DNA of 20,334 nt from Acidobacteriota bacterium (GTDB lineage: Bacteria > Acidobacteriota > Vicinamibacteria > Vicinamibacterales > UBA8438), in the NCBI GenBank assembly GCA_011523485.1, contig WTGR01000184.1, positions 1-20,334 on the forward strand. Direction: 5' to 3'. Position 1 is the stretch's first letter. Each line of letters starts with the position of its first letter. Shown here piece by piece: positions 7,042 through 14,594 of this stretch. Under the pieces are notes generated by a model that was not told the origin of the DNA, did not search any database, and worked only from the letters and a program-made list of their open reading frames with translations. A program made the position numbers and the translations under genes.

Positions 7042-8844
7042 ATGCTGCCGCCAAAGCTGAACCAACTGCTCGCAATTGTCGACTGCGTGGATCTCTATGA
7101 CTTTCTGAAGCTCGATCGGAGCTCTGGGCCGGCGGAGCTGAGCGCGGCGGCGCAAAAGGAATTCGACAGGATACAGAACAAGGGTCTGAGGGACGCCAGG
7201 TCGACCGCCAGGAAGGAGTTGACCGGGCTCTGCAAGTCGATCTTCAGGAACACGAGAACCAAGGCGGAGTACGACCGCGCGCTGGAAGAAGCCGAGGCGC
7301 GGCAAGAGGCCGGCGGCGGAGCCGGGCCCGCTCACCGGTTCGACGAGGCGACAGCCTTGCTCGAGAGCGGCTGGGCATTGCTGACGCAAGGACGGACTGA
7401 CGAGGCTCTCGCGGTTGCCAAGCGTCTCACCGGCGACCATCCAGACTACTCCAGGTTCCGGAGCAGATTGGCGGAGCTCCTGATAGCCGGCAGGAACTAC
7501 ATCGATGCCGTCGATTTCCTCTACTTGTGCGAGAACGAAGAGCCGGGCAACGACCAGTACAAGGCAATGCTGGGCACGGCCTTCGCCAGGGGCGGAACCG
7601 AGACATGGACGACACGCGACCAAGTGGTTTACGCGACGGCCGCCGAGCACGTCGCCGAGGCCAGGCAATGCCTGGTTCGCGCGCGCGAATGTGCGGAAGC
7701 TCTTGGCCGCCGTGACGAGGGGCTTTCTCAGGAGATCGCAACGCTGGACGAGAACATCAGAATTGCGACGCGAAGGAAATGGGATGGAAACGCGTTGGCG
7801 GCAATCGGGGGTCTCATCGTTCCCCAGATTCTCTTCGGCCTTCCAGACGGGTCCGCGGATGGGATGGCTCCTCTTCCATTCGATCTGTGGGGGTACTTGA
7901 TGCTGGCGTCGACACCGGTCTACGTGGTCTCCTCAATGGAGCCGCAATGGAAGTTCAACGACCGGGCGCTGCGCGGACCGCAAGTCCAGCAGGCGGAGGG
8001 GTGCCTGTGGTATCTGGTGAAGTCCTACCTGACCTGCATGCTTCTTCCGGCAGTTGCGGCGTGGAAGTTCTGTACAAACATCTTGCCTGCCTTGACGGAC
8101 CGCCGTCCGGATACGTCGGCGCAGGATGGAAAGCCGGACGCTGAGCCCCTGGGCCGCGGCAGCGCGACCCTCGTTCTGATCAGCCTTGCCGTAGTCGTAG
8201 CGGTGGTCGTGTACAGCCTTGTGTCGGTACCCAGTGAGCCAACCGGCGCAACCGGGGCTCCACGAGAGTCGTCGCGCGATTCCGGCGACATCTCGAATGG
8301 AGTCCAGCCGGAGAGTGGCGAACCACCATCGAGATCAGAGAACCGGCCTCCGGAGCCATCGACGGACCGGGAAGGCACGCAACCTTCTCCCGCCGGCGAT
8401 GCCGACCGGACAGCGGCGACTGCGGATGGCCCGGAACCGGGCAGAAGCACTACCGCCCCGCCGACGGCGCCGGTACCGGAAGATTCGAGTGCCGACGGAG
8501 CGGATTCGCTCGCACCAGCACTCTCGGCGACTGCTACCCAGCCGCAGGTTCCGCAGGAGCCCGTCCGCGTGGGCGGCAACGTGACGGCGCCGACCAAGGT
8601 ACGCCACGTGCCTCCGGTCTATCCGGCGGCGGCGCGACAGATGCGGGCACAGGGCGTGGTGATTCTCGAGGCAGTCATCGGAACCACGGGAGAAGTCGAG
8701 ACGGTGAGAGTGATCCGCTCGGTGCCCCTGCTCGACGATGCGGCGATCGCCGCGGTGCGGCAGTGGCGGTACACGCCCACATTGCTGAACAACGTGCCGG
8801 TGCCGGTGGTCATGAGCGTCACCGTCAACTTCACGCTGCAGTAG
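7042..8844 (+). CDS. J-like/TPR membrane protein with TonB C-terminal domain
   Basis: A 600-residue mosaic. Residues 13-85 resemble a J domain (DLYDFLKLDRSSGPAELSAA, later TKAEYDRAL), but the HPD loop that stimulates Hsp70 is absent. Residues 90-230 form helical TPR-like pairs (ALLESGWALLTQGRTDEALA). Hydrophobic segments lie near 250-270, 281-300 and 326-345, with a strong membrane helix at 375-397. A 110-residue Pro/Ser/Glu-rich spacer leads to a TonB C-terminal domain (507-600: PPVYPAAARQMRAQGVVILE, then AIAAVRQWRYTPTLLNNVPV). TonB domains contact outer-membrane partners from the periplasm, so the J/TPR part should face the cytoplasm. The ATG at 7042 is preferred because GAGG lies eight bases upstream. 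An in-frame GTG at 7033 is the alternative. It follows the Hsp70 gene by 52 bp, which suggests it tethers or senses that chaperone. Its function is inference. Confidence 0.85.
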   Translation: MLPPKLNQLLAIVDCVDLYDFLKLDRSSGPAELSAAAQKEFDRIQNKGLRDARSTARKELTGLCKSIFRNTRTKAEYDRALEEAEARQEAGGGAGPAHRFDEATALLESGWALLTQGRTDEALAVAKRLTGDHPDYSRFRSRLAELLIAGRNYIDAVDFLYLCENEEPGNDQYKAMLGTAFARGGTETWTTRDQVVYATAAEHVAEARQCLVRARECAEALGRRDEGLSQEIATLDENIRIATRRKWDGNALAAIGGLIVPQILFGLPDGSADGMAPLPFDLWGYLMLASTPVYVVSSMEPQWKFNDRALRGPQVQQAEGCLWYLVKSYLTCMLLPAVAAWKFCTNILPALTDRRPDTSAQDGKPDAEPLGRGSATLVLISLAVVVAVVVYSLVSVPSEPTGATGAPRESSRDSGDISNGVQPESGEPPSRSENRPPEPSTDREGTQPSPAGDADRTAATADGPEPGRSTTAPPTAPVPEDSSADGADSLAPALSATATQPQVPQEPVRVGGNVTAPTKVRHVPPVYPAAARQMRAQGVVILEAVIGTTGEVETVRVIRSVPLLDDAAIAAVRQWRYTPTLLNNVPVPVVMSVTVNFTLQ

Positions 8845-8877
8845 CGAGGCCGTGCGCGGAAGAAGGGAGACCATGAG

Positions 8878-9213
8878 ATGTCCGAACTGCGGAACATGCC
8901 CGTCATCCGGTGGATCGAGTCGACACCGGTCGACAAGGCACTGATTCTCACCGGCAAGACCCTCGTTTACGTGGGCATCGTCGCCGGTCTCTACGCGCTG
9001 TGGAGTATGTCGATCCCCAGAGCGGGGTTCTTCGGGATCGGATCTCGGGGGGCCGGCATCACGCTCGGCGGCCTCCTTGTATCAGCCTATGTCGTGGTCT
9101 ACCACGCCGCCCTGGGGTTCCTCTGCCAGGGGATCGGGAAAGGGATTCAGGCGCTGGAGGCGATGCGTCCACCTGCGGCTGCCGATCCCGAGCCGAGCGA
9201 AGAGGAGAACTGA
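8878..9213 (+). CDS. Small two-helix membrane protein, last gene of the chaperone operon
   Basis: A 111-residue protein with two clear hydrophobic segments, about 20-44 (LILTGKTLVYVGIVAGLYAL) and about 58-83 (GITLGGLLVSAYVVVYHAAL). It has a short hydrophilic N-terminus and an acidic tail (PEPSEEEN). A strong AGAAGGGAG ribosome site (8861-8869) ends eight bases before the ATG. A nearer ATG at 8873 opens only a short unrelated frame. It begins 33 bp after the J-like/TonB gene and so is probably co-transcribed with it. It may be a membrane partner of that protein. The family is not recognised. Confidence 0.75.
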   Translation: MSELRNMPVIRWIESTPVDKALILTGKTLVYVGIVAGLYALWSMSIPRAGFFGIGSRGAGITLGGLLVSAYVVVYHAALGFLCQGIGKGIQALEAMRPPAAADPEPSEEEN

Positions 9214-9703
9214 GTGGTCCTCGTTGGGGCAAGAGTACTCGTGCTCAAGCAAGTCACCGCCGCCGAGCGCCTCGCGGGAACGATCGAACAGCGCCGCGCG
9301 GAGCTTGAACAGGGGCTCCCAGGGGCACTTGACCGGCGGGTCGAACGAGGTCCGTCCCAACAAGCTCTCATGCCGCAGGCTTTCTCCACGCCGCGGGCAA
9401 AGACCAGGGTGGTGTCCAGTAGGCGCAGGGCCATCGCAGGTGTCGACGCCGGCACCGCGGCAGCAGTTTCGGCCGCTTCTCAAGGGCGCACCGTGCCCAA
9501 GCCTGGCAGCGCTCCCGGCCTCCCGATGTCAACAACCGTCGCAGGACGGCGGCTCGGGCAACCGCCCATCCGATCGGAACGGAACGAACGGGAGCCCGGA
9601 AGACCACCGACGCACCGACGCGCCCGCCCCGCGCGAACGAGAGCACCCGCCGAACGGACTCTCGGTGGTGCCGTCCGGAGCGCTCAAGGTCCAGCGCCGA
9701 TGC

Positions 9704-9740
9704 TAGCCGCGCCGGTGTCGAACCGGCACCGACCCGGCTA
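9704..9740. repeat. Long imperfect hairpin
   Basis: TAGCCG at 9704-9709 pairs with CGGCTA at 9735-9740, and inside it CGGTG pairs with CACCG around a nine-base loop. On the minus strand the inner part looks like a tRNA T-arm (GGTTCGA). However, no D-arm, anticodon arm or matching acceptor is present, and no T tract follows. It could be a structured RNA end or a repeat. Its role is unknown. Confidence 0.3.
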
Positions 9741-9879
9741 CTTGGCCGAAACCGCCAGATGCAGTTCATCAAGGGAGGAGGTGGGCTCGGAAGCCTCGTT
9801 CGCGAACCGGACTGTAGCTCCGACGTCGAGTCCGCCGATCGGTTCGGGGCCGAGATGCTGGAACCGATGGACGGTCGGG

Positions 9880-10125
9880 TACGGCCCGCCGATCGCTGCG
9901 GACGACGACACAAGCCTCATCGTCGTGGTCGACGAGATCGCGTACGGGCGTGGCGGCCGGCTGTAGTGCCACGTCTCGCCGCAAGGCGAGATCCGGTCCG
10001 GCGAGTACGCCGACTGGTCATACGACGAAGGTGCCGTGTGGACCGAACTCGAGCCGGGCCTGTGGCGCCGCATCGACGGCGGCGAAGAATGGCGTGCAGA
10101 CGCCCCCGGGGCTCGTGGCACCTGA
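9880..10125 (+). pseudogene. Remnant of an unknown protein gene with an in-frame stop
   Basis: The frame reads GYGPPIAADDDTSLIVVVDE and, after an in-frame TAG at 9964-9966, continues in the same frame. It resumes CHVSPQGEIRSGEYADWSYD, then EGAVWTELEPGLWRRIDGG, ending at a TGA at 10123-10125. The acidic/aromatic composition on both sides of the TAG is far more protein-like than the flanking sequence. This suggests the 3' end of a gene inactivated by one nonsense change and an eroded 5' end. No family is recognised. Confidence 0.3.
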
Positions 10126-10308
10126 AGGAGACGGTTGAGCATTGGCGACACCAGTGATGCTGGTTCTCAGTTCAACTCGTCTCGGCCGCGCGTTTTGGAC
10201 CTGCGCCGGCGTGGGGTGTCATCCAAGTGGATACGTGATGGCCGCCGGCACGCGCCGCCGAGTTCGCAGCGGTGGCGGTCGGGATGAACCGCGAAAGGAG
10301 GACAAGAC

Positions 10309-10992
10309 ATGAGGAGCGGACGATGGATTGCGGCCGTGCTGATCGTGGCGGCTTGCGGGTCGCCGATGGACGACGCCAACGCGGTGATCGATGCGGTGAT
10401 CGAGCGCCACGAGGTCCTGAACGAGGACCTCATCGCCGAGGCCCAGGGCATCCGCGAACGCCAGATGGAACACGAGGTGTGTCGACAGGTGCCGGGAACC
10501 GAACCGGTGTGGTGGGGCATGCGCGGGGAGGTCGCGCTGTCGCCAGAGGACACCTTGATCGCGCGGAACCTGTTCCAGCGGCAGCGGGCCGCGGCACGGC
10601 GGTGCGCAATGGCCTTCGCAGAGATCAGTCGGTTGATCAACGACGTCTCCAACATGGCGAGGACAGTGGACCCGGACGTAGCGAGAGCCGACGCCGTCAA
10701 CGTTCGGCGGAGGCTGGCGGTATCCGATCCGGACCGCATCGCGCAGGCGCTGGAGGCGGCCGACACCCTGCTGGAACGCTTCGAGGGACTCCTGCTGGTG
10801 CTCGATCCGACGATAGTGTTGCGGGCCGACGGCGGCGTGCTCGCGCGCAACTTCGAGGACTACGAGGGGGCGCGAAGCGAACGCGAGGAGGCGACCGACG
10901 CGTCGCTCGCCGAACTGGAGGCCGCGCTCGCGGAGTACAACGAGACCGGCAGCGAGCTGCTGAGGATGCGGGAGGCGGCTCTCGTCCGGTAG
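10309..10992 (+). CDS. Putative lipoprotein, helical, unknown function
   Basis: A 227-residue protein with a classical lipoprotein signal: a short basic N-terminus, the hydrophobic core WIAAVLIVA and a lipobox ending at C16 (VAAC followed by GSP). It should be lipidated and held on the periplasmic side. The mature part is almost entirely predicted helix, rich in Glu, Arg and Ala (NAVIDAVIERHEVLNEDLI; ARSEREEATDASLAELEAAL), so a coiled coil or helical bundle is likely. AAGGAGGA lies about eight bases before the ATG at 10309, a strong start. A second lipoprotein gene follows 52 bp downstream and may be co-transcribed. No known family is recognised. Confidence 0.8.
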   Translation: MRSGRWIAAVLIVAACGSPMDDANAVIDAVIERHEVLNEDLIAEAQGIRERQMEHEVCRQVPGTEPVWWGMRGEVALSPEDTLIARNLFQRQRAAARRCAMAFAEISRLINDVSNMARTVDPDVARADAVNVRRRLAVSDPDRIAQALEAADTLLERFEGLLLVLDPTIVLRADGGVLARNFEDYEGARSEREEATDASLAELEAALAEYNETGSELLRMREAALVR

Positions 10993-11044
10993 CAGCAAGT
11001 GAAACGAACGGCGCTCGAGCGCTGCCTGGCCCGAGGCGTGCAAA

Positions 11045-11584
11045 ATGACGAAGCGGAATTTCGCGGCGGCGATCCTGGCGATAGCGGCCGGGGCATGCGG
11101 CGACGGGCCGTCCACGCCGGTCGGGCCGACCTCGCAGATGCCGGTCCCGGTGCGACCGCCGGTCACCGGACCGGCCTACCCGGAAGTCCACGGGATGTAC
11201 GACGGGTACATCAGGGAGCGCAACTACCTGGCGGGGAAGGCGATCCCGTGGCAGACGCGGGAGGTCTACCACTGCGATGTCGTCGAGCAGGTCGACGATC
11301 TGGTGCGGTTCGCGTGGTACGGCATCGAGGGCCGAATAGGCGACGACGGGGTCGTCAGGGACATGGCATTCACGCCGGGGCGCGCGCCGGAGACGCCGCA
11401 ATGCGGCATCCACGACCTCAGCCGCGCGGAGGCGCGGTTCACCGACGGGGCGGTTGAGATCGACATCGAGACAAGCGCGCGAGGCACCGGGCCGGGCTGC
11501 GGGAGGCAGCGTCACGACGGAACGATGACGGCGACCGAACGTCCGAGCGAACACGTGACCGACATGCACCCGTGCGAGCGCTGA
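11045..11584 (+). CDS. Putative lipoprotein, unknown function
   Basis: A 179-residue protein with a lipoprotein signal: MTKRN, then a hydrophobic stretch and AIAAGAC with the lipidated cysteine at C18. A proline-rich linker follows (about 20-50). The mature domain is rich in charged and aromatic residues, with cysteines at DC (CDVVEQ), QCGIHD, GCGR and HPCE that could form two disulfides in the periplasm. GAGG at 11033-11036 is eight bases from the ATG. It is probably in an operon with the preceding lipoprotein. The segment FTDGAVEIDIETSARGTG suggests a small beta-rich fold. No family is recognised. Confidence 0.7.
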   Translation: MTKRNFAAAILAIAAGACGDGPSTPVGPTSQMPVPVRPPVTGPAYPEVHGMYDGYIRERNYLAGKAIPWQTREVYHCDVVEQVDDLVRFAWYGIEGRIGDDGVVRDMAFTPGRAPETPQCGIHDLSRAEARFTDGAVEIDIETSARGTGPGCGRQRHDGTMTATERPSEHVTDMHPCER

Positions 11585-12252
11585 GAGATCCGCGAGCTCG
11601 CCAGGGCCGCCTTCCGATTCGAAGGCCCGAAAGCGGCACACAGTCGTCGTCCGACCCGGCCGTCCGATCCGCCAGGCTGCTCGCTAGGCGCGACCTCGCG
11701 GTCGAGAACACGGGGTACAAGGCCGCTGAGACTGCAGGCAGTCCTGCCCGAGGCGGACGATTCGCCTCGCGCGGCCGCTGTCCCGAAGGCGAGGCGGCCT
11801 CGCGGGCGCGGGGCGAGGTTGGCGCCGTCGTGCGCGAGCCTGCGACGGACCAGAGCATCCCGCGTGAGTGGGCGGATGGGGACCTGCCCCAGCGGGTCTT
11901 GGAGCGTCCGGTCGATCCCCGCGCGCGCGGGGCGGCTGGCGTCAGTCCGAACTGGCATCGAATCAGGATCGGTAGATCCCCGGTGCGGCGGGGCTCGGAT
12001 GGGCGGTTTCTACTTCCTGATTTGGTCTTCAGGTCGATCCGTGCGCTCGCGGGGCAGACTAGTTCCCAGCTTGGTCGATCGGCTGGCCGGACTCGGGTCG
12101 CCACCGCGCGGGCCGGCCGTACAATAACGCTATCTGCCCGCACCGGATTCTGCCGGGTGGCTTGTTGCCGCTGACGTGCCTCACTTCGTGGCGTTGCACT
12201 CGCTTCCTTCCCGCGCATCCGCTGGCGGTCCCTGTTCGTGTGGCCTGTTTTC
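11585..12252. other. Non-coding stretch containing a possible CRISPR remnant
   Basis: No supported gene on either strand. A 259-codon minus-strand frame (12218-11439) is Arg/Ser/Pro-rich and overlaps the lipoprotein gene, so it is treated as a shadow. The only structure seen is the 61-bp periodic palindromic repeat described separately. The interval separates the plus-strand lipoprotein genes from the convergent nucleotidyltransferase operon. No terminator with a T tract was found. Confidence 0.5.
11909..12059. CRISPR. Possible degenerate type I-E-like CRISPR remnant (three repeats, two 32-bp spacers)
   Basis: Three palindromic units start at 11909, 11970 and 12031, exactly 61 bp apart, equal to the 29-bp repeat plus 32-bp spacer of type I-E arrays. 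Unit 1 contains GGTCGATCCCCGCGCGCGC then GGGG. Compared over 25 positions, unit 2 matches unit 1 at 19 and unit 3 at 21. All keep a GGTNGATCC start and a CGGGGC end, like the I-E repeat core GGTTCATCCCCGCG-NNN-CGGGG. The intervening 32-bp segments are unrelated to each other and less GC-rich. Weaker look-alikes lie upstream with their GGGC ends at about 11870 and 11811 (spacings 60 and 59). No cas gene is present in the window. The repeats have drifted, so an active array is unlikely. Confidence 0.42.
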
Positions 12253-12948
12253 TCATCGGCGCAAGGCTGTTGGTCGGGGCAACCGTCGCTTGGCCGGGGA
12301 ACCGTGTTGTTTTTCGAGTAGTTCGGCCGGCCTCGCTGGTCGATTCGCAGGCTGTGGAGCGCCGACCTTATCGGGAGGGTCTGCCCTTCCGATACTTGAC
12401 GGCGCTTGGCGCGGCGTCTCTTCTTCGGGCGGCCGCCGCGCGGCGTAGCGTGTCGGCCGGGTGACGTTTCGGAAGTGCTCGATGGCCCGGCTTCCGAGCT
12501 GCCGCCGTGCTGCTCGTTGGAACAGGCCCTCGAGGTCGTCGCCGGTTTCGACGCCGATCTCGTCGGCGATTTCGGCCAGGACCTCCGACCGTATCCACTC
12601 GGGGTGCTCGAAGACGGTCACGAGGCGTTCCGGGCTCATCACCTCGGTGACGACCAGGTGCGGCCGATGCCAGACGGTCGCGGGCTTGGGGACGCCGGGT
12701 GGTTCGGCGCCCCGCAGACCACCGAACCAGGTGGCCGCGTCGGCCGTCTCGTCGCGCAACGCCGTGCGCAGGTGGTTGCGCACCGGGCGCTCGCCGATGT
12801 TGTACCGGCAGTTGTGCCCGCGCATCGTGGTCAGGGCGAAGGCGATGACGGCTCCGCTGGGCAGCAGAAAGACGCATGCCTCCAGGGCGTCGCGCTCGAG
12901 CGCGTGCTCGATCTGCTCCAGCGTCTTGCGCACAGCCTCGGTGATCAC
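12253..12948 (-). CDS. Hypothetical protein, fourth gene of the nucleotidyltransferase operon
   Basis: A 231-residue protein. The GTG start at 12948 overlaps the stop of the upstream nucleotidyltransferase gene (GTGA), and AAGGA lies about eight bases before it, so it is translationally coupled. An open frame continues upstream without a stop but would overlap the neighbour, so the GTG is chosen. Residues 1-150 look globular: a helix at the start (AVRKTLEQIEHALERDALEA), a beta hairpin (CVFLLPSGAVIAFALTT), then WHRPHLVVTEVMSPERLVTV and a helical segment with HPEWIRSEVLAEIADEIG. The last 80 residues are Arg/Pro-rich and may be disordered or read past an eroded stop. No family is recognised. It belongs to whatever unit the operon forms. 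Confidence 0.6.
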   Translation of the reverse strand: MITEAVRKTLEQIEHALERDALEACVFLLPSGAVIAFALTTMRGHNCRYNIGERPVRNHLRTALRDETADAATWFGGLRGAEPPGVPKPATVWHRPHLVVTEVMSPERLVTVFEHPEWIRSEVLAEIADEIGVETGDDLEGLFQRAARRQLGSRAIEHFRNVTRPTRYAARRPPEEETPRQAPSSIGRADPPDKVGAPQPANRPARPAELLEKQHGSPAKRRLPRPTALRR

Positions 12949-13592
12949 CGTTCCGGTCCTTGTCGTTCCGGTGGCGTCGGCTCTGGCGCCCGCCGGCCTG
13001 CTTCGAGTTTGCCGCGTTCGGCGGCCGCGCGCGCCGGCTCGGTCAGCAGCGCCTTGACGTTCTTGCGCCGCTCTTCTCCTAGCCGATGTCCCGGGAACGC
13101 CCGCTGGTGGATGGCCACGACCTCCTCGATCGTCTTCGTTCCGGTTTCCTTGAGCAGGCGTGCGATGTCGCCGGCGTCCTTCTCGCGGCCAGCTTCGATC
13201 TTCATGGCCAGCAGCCATTCGGCTCCGGCGCTCTTGACGCGGATGCGGGACCCCTCGTACGACGTCCGCTCGTCGGGGTCTGCTGCCGTCGGCAGGTTGT
13301 TGTGCGCGTTCGCCGTCTGGTTCAGCCAGCCCGGCCCGAGGTCGGGGTTTTCCGCGGCGATCGCCTCGGCGGCGGCGAGCACCTCGCTCTCGTAGCGCCG
13401 TATCACGGCGTCGATGTCTTCGGTCTGCCGGGCCGGGTCGTACTCGAGGGCCATCGCGGCCCCGCCGATCACGTAGATGTCCGCCGGCGTCGGCACCGGC
13501 GGCATCCTCTCGTTCAGCTTGTCGAGCAGCTCGTAGCACCGCTGGCGGTCGAGCAGTCCTCGCCTTTCGCTGCTCCAGTCGATTTCATCCAT
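12945..13592 (-). CDS. DUF6036-like nucleotidyltransferase
   Basis: A 215-residue protein with a nucleotidyltransferase fold signature: ADIYVIGGAAMALEY (GGAAM at 43-47) followed by the metal-binding pair in TEDIDAVI (D59, D61). Further on, AEWLLAMKIEAGREKDAGDI is the helix with conserved Lys and Asp typical of DUF6036 and related toxin-like transferases. The C-terminal 35 residues are Pro/Arg-rich. Relatives, including mycobacterial MenT-type proteins, transfer nucleotides to tRNA or other targets and are usually encoded beside an antitoxin. The start overlaps the upstream stop by eight bases (ATGGATGA), indicating coupled translation. That this is a toxin is inference from the fold and operon layout. 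A different nucleotidyl transfer role is possible. Confidence 0.75.
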   Translation of the reverse strand: MDEIDWSSERRGLLDRQRCYELLDKLNERMPPVPTPADIYVIGGAAMALEYDPARQTEDIDAVIRRYESEVLAAAEAIAAENPDLGPGWLNQTANAHNNLPTAADPDERTSYEGSRIRVKSAGAEWLLAMKIEAGREKDAGDIARLLKETGTKTIEEVVAIHQRAFPGHRLGEERRKNVKALLTEPARAAAERGKLEAGRRAPEPTPPERQGPER

Positions 13593-14070
13593 TGGCGAGG
13601 GCCCTGTCGAGTTCGTCGATCGTCTCGTCGCTCAGCGGCTCTCCGAACAGCACGGCTTGCAGTTCGCTTACGGCGCTGCCGTCTGCGCAGCCTGCGAGGC
13701 TTGCCAGGTGCCGCATGACCGCCCCTCTGTGTTGCCGTGACTGGCGTGCCGCCATCGCCAGGGCGTGAGCGGCGCTGGTGCCGGTCACCAGCAGGTGCGG
13801 GCTGTTCCATGTCACCCCGGCGATTTCTCCGTTGCCCTTTGCGCCGAGTTCGGCTGGCGTCGGCGGCCGGCCCCCGGCCGCCCGGATTTGTTCCCAGGCC
13901 TCTGCCACCGGCTCGGGTCCCAGGTCGGTGGTGTTCTCGCCGTTCCTCTCGGCGCCCGTTGCGAAGCTGATTGTCGTCTCCTGGTCGACTACCAGGATGT
14001 GCGCGCGACGCCGGTTGCGCCGCATCAGGCTCTCCAGCTGTCGCAGCGCCTCGGCGGTCCGTGCCGTCAT
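13585..14070 (-). CDS. Hypothetical protein, second gene of the nucleotidyltransferase operon
   Basis: A 161-residue protein. Its ATG at 14070 overlaps the stop of the preceding gene (ATGA), and its own stop overlaps the next start. The N-terminus is a basic helix (TARTAEALRQLESLMRRNRR) followed by a strand-like stretch (RAHILVVDQETTISFATGA). A central segment contains GVTWNSPHLLVTGTSAAHAL and the C-terminus is acidic helical (SDETIDELDRALANG). Size and position immediately upstream of the nucleotidyltransferase make it a candidate partner or antitoxin, but no known domain is recognised. The frame has good codon structure and no interruptions. Confidence 0.65.
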   Translation of the reverse strand: MTARTAEALRQLESLMRRNRRRAHILVVDQETTISFATGAERNGENTTDLGPEPVAEAWEQIRAAGGRPPTPAELGAKGNGEIAGVTWNSPHLLVTGTSAAHALAMAARQSRQHRGAVMRHLASLAGCADGSAVSELQAVLFGEPLSDETIDELDRALANG

Positions 14071-14594
14071 GGTCCCTGGCTCCAGTTGATCAGTTCGCCG
14101 CCCCGCTCATCGAGGTCCCGCGGGTCTGCGATGATCCCGTGGCGGAGGAATGCAGCCGGCGCCTTCCCGATCCGCTCCATCACGCTATTGGTGTCGAGCT
14201 TGCGGTACATCGCGATTGGCCGCGGCGGTATCCAGAATCGTTCCGGTTCGCTTACCCACTCCGGGGGCTGATAGCCGTGCAGTGCGGCGACGTGCTCGAC
14301 CACGGCGGCGATCAGCGCGTCCCACGCCGTTGCGGTCAGCACCGGCCGCGTGGCGAGCATCTGTCGTCTCGTTTCCTCGCCGGCGTGCCGGAAGTGTCGG
14401 GCGATGCCCGACATGGTCAGCTTGTAGAGCTCGCGGTCGGTCCATCCGTCGCGGATCCCCGCGACGATCTGGTTCACCATCGTGTCGTTCGCCGGTCTGT
14501 CGTCGGGATCGGGGAGGTCTGCTGTCCGTGGGGATGGATTGGTGGCGGTGCCGACCTCGTCGGCTGCGGTGCTGATCTGGTGCTCGACTCTCAT
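14067..14594 (-). CDS. Putative antitoxin-like partner, first gene of the nucleotidyltransferase operon
   Basis: A 175-residue protein. Residues 1-38 are polar and possibly disordered. From ATG codon 39 the protein reads VNQIVAGIRDGWTDRELYKL and is mostly helical. The C-terminal part has a recognisable pattern (WDALIAAVVEHVAALHGYQP, PEWVSEPERFW, APAAFLRHGIIADPRDL). From memory it resembles small proteins encoded beside DUF6036-type transferases in actinobacteria. The 14594 ATG has no good ribosome site, so a start at 14480 is an alternative. It opens the minus-strand operon, 187 bp from the divergent MNT-HEPN gene, and could regulate one or both. The antitoxin role is inference. Confidence 0.6.
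   Translation of the reverse strand: MRVEHQISTAADEVGTATNPSPRTADLPDPDDRPANDTMVNQIVAGIRDGWTDRELYKLTMSGIARHFRHAGEETRRQMLATRPVLTATAWDALIAAVVEHVAALHGYQPPEWVSEPERFWIPPRPIAMYRKLDTNSVMERIGKAPAAFLRHGIIADPRDLDERGGELINWSQGP

Larger units (their letters stand above)
9214..10308. other. Decayed stretch between chaperone operon and lipoprotein genes
   Basis: An open frame runs from a GTG at 9214 to 9966, but most of it is arginine/proline/serine-rich and unlike a protein. Only the end reads sensibly and is annotated separately as a remnant (9880-10125). A 37-base hairpin lies at 9704-9740. No RNA gene or insertion sequence is seen. The ribosome site of the next gene (AAGGAGGA) lies at its right edge. Confidence 0.45.

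Noticed and set aside
9700..9790. tRNA or tmRNA end on the minus strand, suggested by a T-arm-like GGTTCGA
   Set aside because: No matching acceptor, D-arm or anticodon arm at tRNA distance; the neighbouring bases pair as a simple hairpin instead.
9214..9966. A 250-codon gene starting at the GTG adjoining the small membrane protein
   Set aside because: There is no ribosome site, the composition is mostly Arg/Pro/Ser, and only the last 25 residues look protein-like.
11439..12218. 259-codon minus-strand frame
   Set aside because: Low-complexity Arg/Ser/Pro sequence overlapping the lipoprotein gene and the periodic repeats, with no motif.
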